NCBI GenBank assembly: GCA_025435555.1
Contig: JAIWWG010000174.1
Location: 1 to 29,125 of the forward strand
DNA length: 29,125 nucleotides
Reading direction: 5' to 3'
Source: Chytriomyces cf. hyalinus JEL632
Lineage: Eukaryota; Chytridiomycota; Chytridiomycetes; Chytridiales; Chytriomycetaceae
The notes below the pieces were generated by a model. That model worked only from the letters and a program-made list of their open reading frames with translations, had not been told where the DNA came from and did no database searches. A program made the position numbers and the translations under genes. Positions 1-9,408 of the stretch are shown here, one piece after another; within the stretch, counting starts at the first letter, position 1; each line of letters opens with the position of its first letter.

Positions 1-490
1 TATTAAGTACTGTAGTGTGATCACCCACGCGGACATGCCGCGCGTTGAAATCGCCAATCATGATGATTGGACGTCCGATGTTTTGGCGTTGGATTCGAGA
101 CATCAAAGAATCAAATTTCGCTAGTGTAGCTGTGCCCTCCGATGGTGAAAGGTATGCGCTAACAATGATTGTATCCCCAACTCTAACTACCATCCATCGA
201 CCATCAGGGTCGCATTCTTCAAAGATGTTCACCAGTTTCCCGGTCGCATCAATCATCATGATTCCGTTTTGTGCTCGTGTAATTCCGCGCTCCGGGGCAC
301 CTATCAGTGTTTCCCCACGCGTTTCTGCTATGACTCCCCGCATAGGGTTGGTATCTGCTTTTCTGAGGCCAATGTCTGCTATAATGAAATAATCTAACTG
401 TTTGTCTGCTATGAGGTTCTCTATTCTAGTTCCGTATCCGATGAGGTTCTTTCGTGCGTTGATAAATCCGATTTTTTGGTGTGCAATCAT
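1..490 (-). CDS. LINE ORF2, N-terminal endonuclease domain (partial)
   Basis: Reading from ATG at 490-488, the frame stays open to the window edge. It shows endonuclease/exonuclease/phosphatase landmarks: an early IGFINARKNL stretch (the Asn of the first metal-binding motif), a central GDTIIVSAYLSP stretch, and the signature IIMIGDFNARH near 35-65, followed by VGDHTT. In this family the domain nicks target DNA to prime reverse transcription. The start overlaps the ORF1 stop in an ATGA arrangement (ORF1 TGA at 487-489), which fits translation of ORF2 by termination-reinitiation. The C-terminal part, including reverse transcriptase, is outside the window. Confidence 0.8.
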   Translation of the reverse strand, partial: MIAHQKIGFINARKNLIGYGTRIENLIADKQLDYFIIADIGLRKADTNPMRGVIAETRGETLIGAPERGITRAQNGIMMIDATGKLVNIFEECDPDGRWMVVRVGDTIIVSAYLSPSEGTATLAKFDSLMSRIQRQNIGRPIIMIGDFNARHVRVGDHTTVLN

Positions 491-2153
491 TGATCCATGT
501 CAACATCCGTGACAGTGGGTTCTGACGCATTCGTGGCATTTGTGGCCTTTGGTGCAGCAAGGGCGCGAATTCTATTCTTCATTGCTTCATTGCATCCGGC
601 AAGGGCTGCTTGTTTAACAAGTGCGAAACGGGCTCTGTGGAAAAACTCCAGCTCTGCGAGCGCACATACGTTCGCGCATTGTATCCAGATTGGCGTCCGG
701 TTGATGTGGGGGTGGCGCGAGTGGGTTGAAGTCTCCAAGGAGGATCCCTTTGGCTTCTAATTTGGCGCGGATGTCTGCTGTATGTCTTCCATCAAAGAAA
801 ATCTCGGCGATGGAGAATCCACGGCCCAAAGGACTGATATCTTCGATGTAGGGAAGTTCAAATGCTTCACGAAAAATTGCGCGCGTTGCTTTCATGGGTC
901 CATTGATCTTTGCATCCTTCTTCAAAAATCTTAGCGAAACATAACATGACGAAATTGATTCAGCGCGAACGATCGGAAGACCTTCACGCGGTTGCTGGCT
1001 GAAATCCTGTCTGATGGACATTGCTGCAATTTCTTTGTATGACGGGGCATTGTTGAATTTCTGGACGAATGTTTGATTTCTGTTCAAGTTGCGAGTTTGA
1101 TTTTGTTTATAAACAGGACCAGTTGCGAACGATTGTACGGGATCATTGGCGCGACCCCGGCTAACTGAGCGCGGATTGCGGGCAGTGGATTGTTGACGGG
1201 ATTTAGGTTGCTGTTGCTGTTGCGCGTTTTTCTGGAGTTCTTCAATTTGTTTTCTGAGGGCCAAATTTTCGCGCGTGATTTCTTCAATCTTTTGGGTCTG
1301 AGCTCGGAGCATCTCCATCTGAGCACTGATTGTTTTCATGAAGTCATCGGCGCGTTTGTTGTTTGCGGTGTTGGTGTCTTCCATTTGTTTGTTGGATTCG
1401 TCCATCTTCCTGTTGGATTCCTCCATCTTCCTGCTGGATTCATCCACTTTTTTGCTAAGTGCCAATAAATTTTTCGACAATTTGGAGATCGCCGCAGTCG
1501 ACATCTCTTCTTCGTTCTCTGAGCTACTGTTTTCAACTGAGTCGATTGTTCTTTTCAGGTTTGCCGGGTTGAATAAAAGTAACTGCTTTCTGTTTGCGCT
1601 GCTTTTTGTTGAAGTTTGCGCGGAGATATTCGTCCAGTCTGATTGCTTCGAGGGCAACGTTGACAAGATCTTCAATTCCGGATTCCAGACACGCGTCGCG
1701 AAGCCGTGGTCCTGAGTCTGCAGTCTGAGTTCAAGCACTCGATTGATGTAAGTCGTGCGCCAAAGGGATTCTCAGGTCCCAGAGGTGCTGCGTGTTTTGT
1801 ATGCGGATCCACAGGTGCGATCTCCAAATAGTTGCGGACACGTGAGGCGGGTCTTTGCAAACTGCCAGATGTCTCTTTCGTATTGTTTGAACCCTTCGGG
1901 GGTTGCTGCTTTGACGATAACATGGTAGGCTGGTGTTGATCGCGTATGAGGATCCAACTGCAGAGTGATCGATTTCAAGCTTCACGCTCGCGATTTCGGG
2001 TTCTGCTGACTGGTCTGAGCGATTAAAGATCGAATAGATCTTTGGCTGCTGAGCTATGGTGTTGGTGGGTTGTTGCTGCGCTCTACAAGATTTCAAGTGC
2101 TGGTGATCAACCAACACGATTTCAAGAGAGTTTCCTCTAACCCTAAGAATCAC
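487..2153 (-). pseudogene. LINE ORF1 (gag-like, coiled-coil), frameshifted
   Basis: The longest piece (1738-614) holds a long coiled coil with repeated ESNRKMDES-like heptads, a Gln/Arg-rich basic linker, and a globular region similar in style to fungal LINE ORF1 proteins. The frame breaks near 670: coding similarity continues one base out (LAELEFFHRARF onward) and ends at TGA 487-489. Upstream the plausible protein moves between all three minus frames (1978-1772, 1923-1672, then 1738 onward), so at least three indels are present. The start at 2153 is only the most upstream Met in a plausible frame. Such ORF1 proteins bind the element's RNA. This copy is not translatable as one protein. Confidence 0.65.
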
Positions 2154-2230
2154 TCATGGGTAGAAAATCGTGGGTATCTCCATGGTTTTCTATTTTTTCA
2201 CGGTAGAAATTATAAAGAACCGAGATGGAA
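2146..2230 (+). repeat. 85 bp block, copy 1 (inverted copy at 5672-5756)
   Basis: This stretch matches the reverse complement of 5672-5756 with about two differences over 85 bases, including a shared CACTCATGGGT, a T-rich run and TTATAAAGAACC. It lies directly beside the LINE 5' end. The flanking sequence inward differs from that of the other copy. Confidence 0.85.
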
Positions 2231-2906
2231 ATCCCCCGAACGTCCCCAAAGACTGTTGGGCCTTTACCAATCCAAAAAGTTACGATTTGAATAAGAAACT
2301 ATCCAACCAACGTCCAAAGTGCATATGACTGTATCCTTGGACCTCTGACGGGGACTCTCCCACCTGGGCAGGGAGCCATGGGTCCAAGTGACGGTGTACA
2401 GGTAAGCAGCGCTGCCTGCTGTCCATGTACGTTTCAGCGTGTCAGTTTGACTGTGGTGTACTAACTTTGAACTTTGCTTATGCAAGATCTGGGTCCTCAA
2501 GTGCCGCCTGTCCAGGCTCAAACCTTCGTTTCAACTACACAAGCTATGTACTGGTGTGTTTCTGCCGAATGCTTGGTGTTGCAGGAAGTTTGGCTTAGTA
2601 CTGTTGGTATTATCTAGAGTGATAGAGTCTGACACCTTATGACGACTTGGTGAGGGTGTCATGTGATGGTGTGTTATCGTGGTGGATTGTTTAAGGTCCC
2701 AACTTTGTGTAAATAAAGCTTTATTGGGGTCTTGGCAGTATGCCTCACAACTTCTCATCCAGTGACCGTAAATAGCCGTGGATGGCACGTGGGTGCTCGT
2801 AGGACTTGGCAGATGTGCCAGAGACCTGTGTGTGTGATCGACGGTGTGTTACCGTCCCCGTGGCTTGTCTATATTTACACGAAGTCGTGTGTATTTCACG
2901 TCTTTG
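2231..2906. other. No gene recognised
   Basis: Only short unconvincing frames are present. A canonical AATAAA polyadenylation hexamer occurs around 2712. I see no RNA gene and no recognisable element fragment. Confidence 0.5.
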
Positions 2907-3263
2907 TTACGTATGGGGTCTGCAGGTGCTCAAACACCTGTTTCCCACATCTTCATGCATTCCAGAGATTTTGAGCTCTCCTTTATGTTGAGTACATGAG
3001 GAGACCGCTGGTCCACCTTGACCAGGATCCGCAACAGTCCGACGGCAGACATGATGATCACTTTGGTTTGAACTTTTGAGCAGGTTGCGCGACTTGTGAT
3101 ATAAGCACCAGTGATTCAGGGCCTCCTCGGGGATCCCATAGGAAATGAGGGAAATCATGGTTGCTCTCGGCTGATACTGAATTGCATCTTTCATTTCGAT
3201 GTCGTTCTTGCGTGTGGTGACGAAATAAAGCTGATTATTGATGTTGTTGTGCCTGTCAGACAC
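2907..3263 (-). CDS. Hypothetical protein fragment
   Basis: A 118-residue frame with protein-like composition in its first 65 residues (FVTTRKNDIEMKDAIQYQP, then ISYGIPEEALNHWCLYHKSR). The last third becomes low-quality and Cys-rich, suggesting the true frame or an exon ends earlier. I do not recognise a family. No start context or neighbouring gene supports it further. It may be a decayed exon or mobile-element piece. Confidence 0.25.
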   Translation of the reverse strand: MSDRHNNINNQLYFVTTRKNDIEMKDAIQYQPRATMISLISYGIPEEALNHWCLYHKSRNLLKSSNQSDHHVCRRTVADPGQGGPAVSSCTQHKGELKISGMHEDVGNRCLSTCRPHT

Positions 3264-3765
3264 TGCTCAGAGACGACTCACCTCAGATATCAAGTATCCA
3301 GCTGTCCACGGCAATCCAAGACGGTACTGAGGGTTATTATTGCTGGATCCAAAAGATCACAATGACAGTGGTCATCATCGCACGGCAGCCCAATTCTTGT
3401 CGGGATTTTCAGGGACCGAAATAAAAAGTGAACACGGCAGAATAATGATTCATTGCCGGGGATGGCACAGGAAGCAAAGGCGATAGACAGTACTATTCCT
3501 TCATGGATTGGGAACGAAGACTCTGTTGGAAGGGAGCGTCGGGCAGACGGCTGGGTGCTGGGAGCTAGAGGAGGAGTGGACGAGGTTACGGGAGGAACCG
3601 AGGGTAATTTGGAGAGAGAAGAATTGATTTATATTATTATCTAGACACATGTTGAGTTCACGTTACCGGAATCATCTCTCAACAGAATCTTGTCCATGAA
3701 AACCTGTTCAACAAATTTTCTGACTTTCTTTTGCTCAACAATCTAAATTTGTCCACGAAACAGAC
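3264..3765. other. No gene recognised; upstream region of the membrane-protein gene
   Basis: No convincing coding frame. The last 100 bases are T/C-rich and lead into the start codon context GACATGG at 3766. No clear TATA box is visible. Confidence 0.4.
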
Positions 3766-4539
3766 ATGGCATCTCTCCCTGCTATTGCCGAGGACTTCTT
3801 CACGGTCATTGTGTCCGGCCGCACTATCTATGTCGGGAGCAGTTTCAGTATCTTCCTTGCCTCCCTCATTGCACCTTTCCTCGCCGACATCATTCTGGGA
3901 GTCATCGCCATGGCCCTTGGTTCTAAGGGCTTCGTGCACATCGGTCTTCTGGCCACTGCTGGGCCTGTGTCCATCTTAGCGCATCTGTTCCGGGTCCATC
4001 CGGAGGGTAGAACCACAAAACACTTTGGGATTGGTGTCGGTGTTCTGGCTTTGGCCGCAGTCATCGCGGCAGTTCCGGCAGCTCTTCACCAGCTGCTGGT
4101 ACCCTCGTCCAATCCTCCAATTTCCACAGTTTGGCCACTGAACCTGAAAACAAACGAAGTAGTCTTGAGTGATCGCTATGGAAGAAGCCGTACGAATGTT
4201 GAGTGGTGCGTGCCGAAAGACGGTCCCTCGCAGTCATTTGCCAGCGGCTCAGGGACTGCGGTGGCCAAATTCAGTGCCAACCCAAACTGCGTAGATGGTG
4301 TACTTCAGAAGAATAGCTTTCCGAAAATGCTCCAATTAGTAACGCCTCAGAATTTGTTGCTGGCTCTTGAATCAAGCACGATGACGAGTCTTAGCCCTAA
4401 GGTTGGTGGATTTACGACCTCGGGGTGTTCGGTCGCGAAGTCGGTTTTGATGCACGTGGGGGGTGACGAATTTCTGGTTCACACCGAAATGAAGAGTTTG
4501 AGAGAACTGCCGTGTGACGCGAGCGATGTTCAAGATTAA
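3766..4539 (+). CDS. Predicted multi-pass membrane protein, probably virus-derived
   Basis: A 257-residue protein starting at ATG 3766. Three hydrophobic segments fall at about residues 24-50, 56-74 and 87-111. A hydrophilic C-terminal domain of about 140 residues with four cysteines follows. I do not recognise the family. It is intronless, intact, and followed in the same orientation by the 4727 gene. With the structural-protein gene at 5170-5742, it forms a compact cluster that looks viral. An envelope or inner-membrane virion protein is possible but is inference; a host membrane protein cannot be excluded. Confidence 0.6.
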   Translation: MASLPAIAEDFFTVIVSGRTIYVGSSFSIFLASLIAPFLADIILGVIAMALGSKGFVHIGLLATAGPVSILAHLFRVHPEGRTTKHFGIGVGVLALAAVIAAVPAALHQLLVPSSNPPISTVWPLNLKTNEVVLSDRYGRSRTNVEWCVPKDGPSQSFASGSGTAVAKFSANPNCVDGVLQKNSFPKMLQLVTPQNLLLALESSTMTSLSPKVGGFTTSGCSVAKSVLMHVGGDEFLVHTEMKSLRELPCDASDVQD

Positions 4540-4654
4540 TCGTGCTGCAGTAACAAATCGAAGGAAAAAAAACTGGAGGCTAATTTTTCTTTTTGGTAAA
4601 AAATTAAAATTATTTCACAAATTTCAAAATGCAAAATGTGTGAAATTCAAAGCG

Positions 4655-4660
4655 TATAAA
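4655..4660 (+). promoter_or_regulatory. TATA box candidate for the gene at 4727
   Basis: TATAAA lies 67 bases upstream of the ATG at 4727, at the end of a strongly A/T-rich stretch (4560-4650) between two plus-strand genes. Confidence 0.45.
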
Positions 4661-4726
4661 GCCAGCGTGTATTCGCGTCCGTCGTCCACAGACACAAGCA
4701 AGCCATCCAATAATCAACACACAACC

Positions 4727-5166
4727 ATGGAATCAGTCAGTGCTGCCGTCGCCAAACGTGCCCCAAAATCATCCCAAGGCCGCCGCGTCTATTTCACCGA
4801 TGTCGGTGGAGGTCTCTTTCTGAACATGTCATGGTGGAAACACGTCGGCTTCATTCAGGCGGTGATCGGAAAAAGTGGCAGTGTCAAAATGTCATTGGGG
4901 TTCACTCACACGACCCACGTTGTCCATTTCAAAGTGGACAGTGCCGCCGTTGCCACAAGGCTGGTGACTCGTATCAAGAAGCTACACAAGAAGCACCTTG
5001 ATACGGACTTAATTCCAGTCCAGTCCTTTGAAAAAGTTCCGAGTGTCCCTGGGTTCCAGCCTTCACAGGAGCTGCTCTTAAGGACTTTGTGAGCGAACCG
5101 CAGCAACAAGCTCAAGAATCTGATTCAAACAGCGACTCGGATTCCACTGTGACGCTCGACTTTTAG
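4727..5166 (+). pseudogene. Small basic protein with acidic tail, frameshifted near C-terminus
   Basis: Starts at ATG 4727 (ACCATGG, good Kozak context). The uninterrupted frame gives 121 residues ending at TGA 5090-5092. The protein is basic (RRVYFTDVGGG, then VTRIKKLHKKHLDTD). One base out of frame, the sequence continues in convincing coding style from about 5060: LKDFVSEPQQQAQESD, then a Ser/Asp-rich tail and TAG 5164-5166. This suggests a recent one-base indel that removed an acidic tail. The family is not recognised. The neighbours suggest viral origin. Alternatively the 121-residue form is the real product. Confidence 0.5.
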
Positions 5167-5169
5167 TTT

Positions 5170-5742
5170 TTACTTTCGAAGCGGAATTCTTGTTCTTATT
5201 TCCAAAATGTACATGACTTGTTGGAGTGGGTTGACTGGTCCAGTTGGTGCTTCGGACCCAAAATAAACCTGTGATCCATCTGGATGTTTTAATGAAATGG
5301 AGACTCTATCCAGTTTATCGCGTGGCGGTCGGAATTGAATGGGCAAATCGTCAATGTTGGACTTGTCCAGGTTCAGGTAACTGGCATTTGGGTGTCACAT
5401 GATACCAAGAATGGCAAACCAATCGTGCCCTGAAGAACTGCGGAGATGACTCAAATCGCTTCCCATGTCCAACAGTAAATACGCGTCTATGCCAATGTGG
5501 TTTAAGTTTGGAATTGTCCCACCATACAAGGCCATACTGACCACGTCACCGTACATGTCGGGTAATTTGATTTCAAAAGAAGCAGAGTCCGGGAATCGAG
5601 TCCTATCTCGGTCTGCAGATGAGATAATGACAAAATTGCGTTTTATTTCAAACGGTTTTGCAGGAGTCGGGTTCCATCTTGGTTCTTTATAATTTCTACC
5701 GTGAAAAAATAGAAAACCATGGAGATACCCACGATTTTCCAC
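5170..5742 (-). pseudogene. NCLDV-type virion structural protein, in-frame stop
   Basis: The reading has the layout of a structural-protein family common in large DNA viruses: an N-terminal NFVIISSADRDRTRFPDSASF stretch, then FEIKLPDMYGDVVSMALYGG and a TIPNLN segment. After a TGA at 5395-5397 the same frame continues with LPIQFRPPRDKLDRVSISLK, the DGSQVYFGS stretch and a C-terminal ILEIRTRIPLRK, ending at TAA 5170-5172. The 'sorted strand, IP..N, LDR..I.L.DPDG' order is what I know from these viral proteins. Only one stop breaks about 190 codons. The first 20 residues lie in the 85 bp block shared with 2146-2230, so the authentic start is uncertain (GTG at 5742, or an ATG at 5761 in another frame). 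Confidence 0.6.
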
Positions 5743-5756
5743 CCATGAGTGATTCT
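5672..5756 (-). repeat. 85 bp block, copy 2 (inverted relative to 2146-2230)
   Basis: Reverse-complement match to 2146-2230. Here it overlaps the 5' end of the structural-protein gene and stops within a few bases of the start of the copia-like sequence. Confidence 0.85.
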
Positions 5757-5760
5757 TTCA

Positions 5761-8350
5761 TGTTCTATTCCAAAGGGTATAAATGGTAGAGCTTCCACAA
5801 GGCAAATAAACATCTTCTTAGACCAAAATCATCGTTGTAGCACCTAGTCCTCAAGTCACAAACCCTCGTACTGCGTGCCACCACCATTTGTACCGACACA
5901 ACTACACTATGTACTCCAAACGATCTGAATCGACGAGCCTGAGACCTCTACCGGCGTTGGCAAGCGCTGCTGACTTTGCTGAGTTCAAGAGGAACCTCCT
6001 CCTCAGAGCTGGTCGTGACTACGGCTACTTTGGAATCATCTACGTTGAGGAACCTGATCGTACCAATGCCAGACGCTGCTTCAACCCCCTCACAGACCGT
6101 CCAACTCAAGGCCAGACCTTCCTCAACTTCGAGACGGAGCAACGAGGACTCGTCACAGCTGCTGAACGAGTTGCCAGGGAATGCCACGAAGTCTTGCTAG
6201 CGGCGTCGGGTGCCCTGCAGGCTGCTACTACCGCTGAGGACGAAGCTGTCGAAGCTCCTATCGATGCTGAGGCCCTTCAGGAACTCCGTAGAGCAGCCCA
6301 GGATGCACAGACAGCCTATTATCGAGCTAAGTATAGTCTTGACTCTCAGAGGCGTGAGATGGACCTCAACACTAAAATGTTCTCCCTTCAACGCCAGGCT
6401 CTTGACCCTCTGATGAAACGATTCGAATCGATGGAGAGAGCCCACGGTCAATGGGTTTCACTGCTCAAGGAGTCCATTGACCCAGTCGACTCGTCGGTGA
6501 CCATTGCCCAGTGCGACCACTTTGGTGCAATGCTCGACGAGCTGTTCCTCCAGTCCAACTCTCAAAATAGCATCGACATGGTGTCTGAATGGGACTGTTG
6601 CTGGACGGCTACACAGGGGAAGTTCCCGATCGACAGGATGGCCTGGCACGAGCTACGTAAACGCCACTACATCATCTACAAAGGCTACACGCCAGAAATA
6701 GATGCCATGTTGTCGGTAAAGTTCAAACGCCGCGTCCTGGAGGTCATACCACAGGACAACAGGGACTATGCCCCGTTGATCCTGGCCATCCAGAATGACA
6801 GATCGTCGAATGTGATGGCAACAGCTGAGATCCTCTCTCAGTTGACCCAATTGGCCCAACAAGACTCTATTGAAGAGAAACATGTTAAGGCCAAGGTAAT
6901 CGGTCAGAAGGGTAGCAAGCGAGCTACTGACACTCCTGATCAAGGACCAAGCAAGAAGACTGGCCTCTACTGTACCCACCACAACTCCACGAACCATTCT
7001 GATGAGCAGTGTCGGTACAGGCTGTCACAGACCAGTGGGAATGAAGCACGGGGGTCCAACTCTGGCCCCAAGAAGACTGGCAAGCCCAAGTCGGTGACCA
7101 CTCCCAAGAAAGGTCCAATGCCCCCCAAGGCTAGCAACAAAGCCCTCCAGTCGTTGGAGGCAAAGGTGGTGGAGCTGGAAGCTCGCCTGGCAAAGGCTGA
7201 TGAATCACCCATCAGAGTTCTTCACACAAGAACCACTGGTGAGTCGACTTTCTACCATTTGGATACTGTACCTCTGAGTGCTTATTCTAACCACCACAAA
7301 ATCTACCTAGACTCAGGAGCCAATTGACACATTGCTCCAAGTGAACCAGACTCAAACACGTAGGTTCCAGGACCATTGTTACTGACGCTACTAACAACCA
7401 AACACACATACAGGTGGAAGGAGACTTTGACCACCACGTGGGAGGTGAGGACATCACTTTTAACAAAGTATTGCAGTCAGACAAAATCACTGACACCCTC
7501 ATCTCTACCTCTGAATGGCTCAAAGGTACCTCTGACCGGATCATCATGACAGCTGTCGGAGCCTACTACCAGAAGGAAGGCAGTGACGAACTCCACGAGG
7601 TTGCCAGGGTCATTAATGGCATGTACCACATGAACCCCCTGGTCCAGCTCACGACGTCCCAGAAGGCCACTGCCAACTGGATTGCTGCTACCAAAGCCAA
7701 AACCAAGCCAGACTGCCTCGTCTTGTGCACTGCCAAACGTTACTCACAACAGAAAATGGTAGTCCATGAGGCAGACATGACCGTGGCTGAATCCATGGAG
7801 GTGGACACGATCGACGTCCTGCTTGGCCAAATCTCGGCCAAGGACAACAGTGCCAACATGGACGTAGAAGAGGTAATTCACGCTTTTTCGATGGTATCTT
7901 CACCTGTACTATCAACTCAAACCACCAATATCCTCAGGACGAGCTCTTCTTCTGAACATGAGCGTTTATTGGCAGTTCACAGAGCCTTTGGTCATTTTCA
8001 TTTCAAGATGATCTTACAGACTCTAAAGAGTTACAACGGGAAGAAGAATAAAGTGATGATGGATGCCCAGAAATTACTTTCCAATGTTAAGATCTTCCCA
8101 AAGATCAAGGAGATTTGGGAAGACTGTGCCACAGGTAAAATCACCCAAAGCCCAGTCTATGCAACTTCATCTCCTGCCACACGAAATCTTGGTAGAATTC
8201 ACACCGACTGTGTACCACTTCCAAAGGAATCGTTCCCACAACGCCATCTTCATGGTACAATTGTCGTTGACGGCTGGTCCAGATTCACTGTCATGTACAC
8301 ACACAGACTTAAGAGTGAGTCTGAGAATATCCTGAAGTCCACAATAGATA
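5761..8350 (+). mobile_element. Ty1/copia-type retrotransposon, truncated
   Basis: Contains gag, protease, GAG-pre-integrase and the beginning of the integrase core in copia order. The reverse transcriptase, RNase H and 3' LTR are absent. The right junction is placed near 8350 because minus-strand viral coding sequence resumes at 8351. The left end is set at a TGTT at 5761 next to a TATAAAT at 5778-5784, which could be the LTR promoter. No matching second LTR is in the window, so this edge is approximate. Confidence 0.7.
5909..8350 (+). pseudogene. Copia gag-protease-integrase polyprotein, broken
   Basis: The frame from ATG 5909 runs about 470 residues. It has helical gag regions, a zinc-knuckle-like CTHH..H....C motif (about 6967-7010), a coiled coil, and the protease active site IYLDSGAN at 7300-7324, where it hits TGA 7325-7327. 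The text continues HIAPSEP in the same frame, then shifts by one base near 7355 and stays open. This second part holds the pre-integrase signature HRAFGHFHF; the usual paired cysteines are reduced to one (IWEDCATGK). The integrase first Asp follows (GRIHTD) with VVDGWSRFTVMY. It ends before the second catalytic Asp. The stop and frameshift make it nonfunctional. Confidence 0.8.
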
Positions 8351-8665
8351 CATGTTGGCCAGAACATCCTCAAACAGCGTTTCTCGTATTTCCGTGAGGG
8401 TTTCTTCCCCATGCTGAACAGCCATCAACTTAGACAGGACTAAATCAAGAATGCTTTCAAACTCGGAAATCCTGTTTAATGACAACTACATGATGCTGCG
8501 TCGAAGGATGGGGAACCGGTCCAGTCCGGTTGTTTCGGGGATCTCGCGACTGTCTCTTCGGGCCTCCAATAATTTGAGACAGTCCGTTTTGATTTGCAAG
8601 TAATCGATACCTGTCACACTTCTAAGTTTGTCAATTTGTTCGTGTTGCTCTGCCAATGAACTCAT
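8351..8665 (-). pseudogene. Helical protein fragment, virus-like, cut by copia
   Basis: From ATG 8665 a 59-codon frame with helical character (SSLAEQHEQIDKLRSVTG, then IKTDCLKLLEARRDS) reaches TAG 8486-8488. The same frame then continues with another 45 good codons (ISEFESILDLVLSKLMAVQ, then a TLTEIRETLFEDVLANM stretch) up to 8351, where the copia-derived sequence begins. One gene with an in-frame stop and a 3' truncation by the retroelement is the simplest reading. The family is not recognised. It is divergent from the fibre-like frame at 8628-9203. Confidence 0.45.
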
Positions 8666-9203
8666 TGTTGTCCTGCAAACTGGAGAATTTATTTTCTGTC
8701 TGTTGAACGCAGCTACAGAAACTAACCTGACTGTTGGGGGGACAATCACTTTGTTAGGGTTGCTGTCAATTGCATCCCTCGCATCAACAACACTCACAGT
8801 GACAGGAATTCAGGACGCCACCATTTCAACGGCCAGTGGAAGTTTCGCAGTCGTGGGTGGTGCCACAGTGGGCAAGTCACTTGTCTTGGGTGGCACCCTA
8901 TATGCAGGAGCCGGTATTGTGCACGGCGCAGTCGCATATGTCACACCTTCGTCCAATTCAACGGTGACAGTGAATGCACCAGGAGTCATCATCGGAGCGA
9001 GTGGACCTCTGGTGGCTCTCTCGTTTCAGTTCCCCAGCACGCCTGTGAACGGAACGTGCATATTCATCACCACCATGTACGCTATCGCGGCAGTAACCAT
9101 CCTGGCCAGCTGTGGACCCAATATGACAGATGCGGGCTTCTCGGCTGGTCAGACAGTCAGGTATATCTTTGTTTCATCAGCGGGTCTCTGGTTCAAGTGT
9201 TGA
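8628..9203 (+). CDS. Fibre/tail-spike-like virion protein, C-terminal part
   Basis: The open frame has no ATG until late, so the N-terminus is missing or frame-shifted. Convincing protein begins near 8700. It is rich in Gly, Thr, Ser and Val with repeats typical of beta-structured fibres (TVTGIQDATISTASGSF, then VGGATVGKSLVLGGTLYAG), and ends with an IFVSSAGLWFKC terminus at TGA 9201-9203. Such repeats occur in trimeric fibres of large DNA viruses and phages. The assignment rests on composition and motif style, not on a named family. The next gene downstream (9409) is convergent. Confidence 0.45.
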   Translation: MSICSCCSANELIVVLQTGEFIFCLLNAATETNLTVGGTITLLGLLSIASLASTTLTVTGIQDATISTASGSFAVVGGATVGKSLVLGGTLYAGAGIVHGAVAYVTPSSNSTVTVNAPGVIIGASGPLVALSFQFPSTPVNGTCIFITTMYAIAAVTILASCGPNMTDAGFSAGQTVRYIFVSSAGLWFKC

Positions 9204-9408
9204 TGACTTTTCTTTTTTTCGGCAAGTTGAGTGGCTTTCCACTTCATAAATAGGGTCAGCCTTGTTGAAGCCCCACTGAACTTTTGTGCATTTTTTAATT
9301 GAATTTGTTTCTGAACAGTTCAACAAAAAAAAAACAACTAATCCTTAAACTTTTTAGAACCTAACTTCAGCACCATCAATATGATTTTCACAGTGCCTGC
9401 TGCAATTT
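9204..9408. other. Convergent intergenic spacer
   Basis: An A/T-rich 205-base gap between the fibre-like frame and the 3' end of the NACHT-WD40 gene, with an A9-10 run near 9325. I see no gene. Confidence 0.5.

Larger units (their letters stand above)
1..2153 (-). mobile_element. Non-LTR retrotransposon (LINE), 5' half, degenerate
   Basis: The minus strand carries a two-ORF LINE layout: a coiled-coil ORF1 followed by an ORF2 that opens with an apurinic-type endonuclease domain and runs off the left edge. The reverse transcriptase would lie outside the window. The 5' end is near 2150, where the sequence enters a block that recurs at 5672-5756. ORF1 contains several frameshifts, so this copy is dead. 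Family assignment beyond an ORF1/endonuclease-type LINE is not possible from this part. Confidence 0.8.

Noticed and set aside
1190-1715. Plus-strand frames rich in Leu/Phe repeats
   Set aside because: Antisense shadow of the ORF1 coiled-coil repeats.
3679-4064. Minus-strand and +2 frames over the membrane-protein gene
   Set aside because: Shadows of the 3766-4539 frame, which alone shows membrane segments and good start context.
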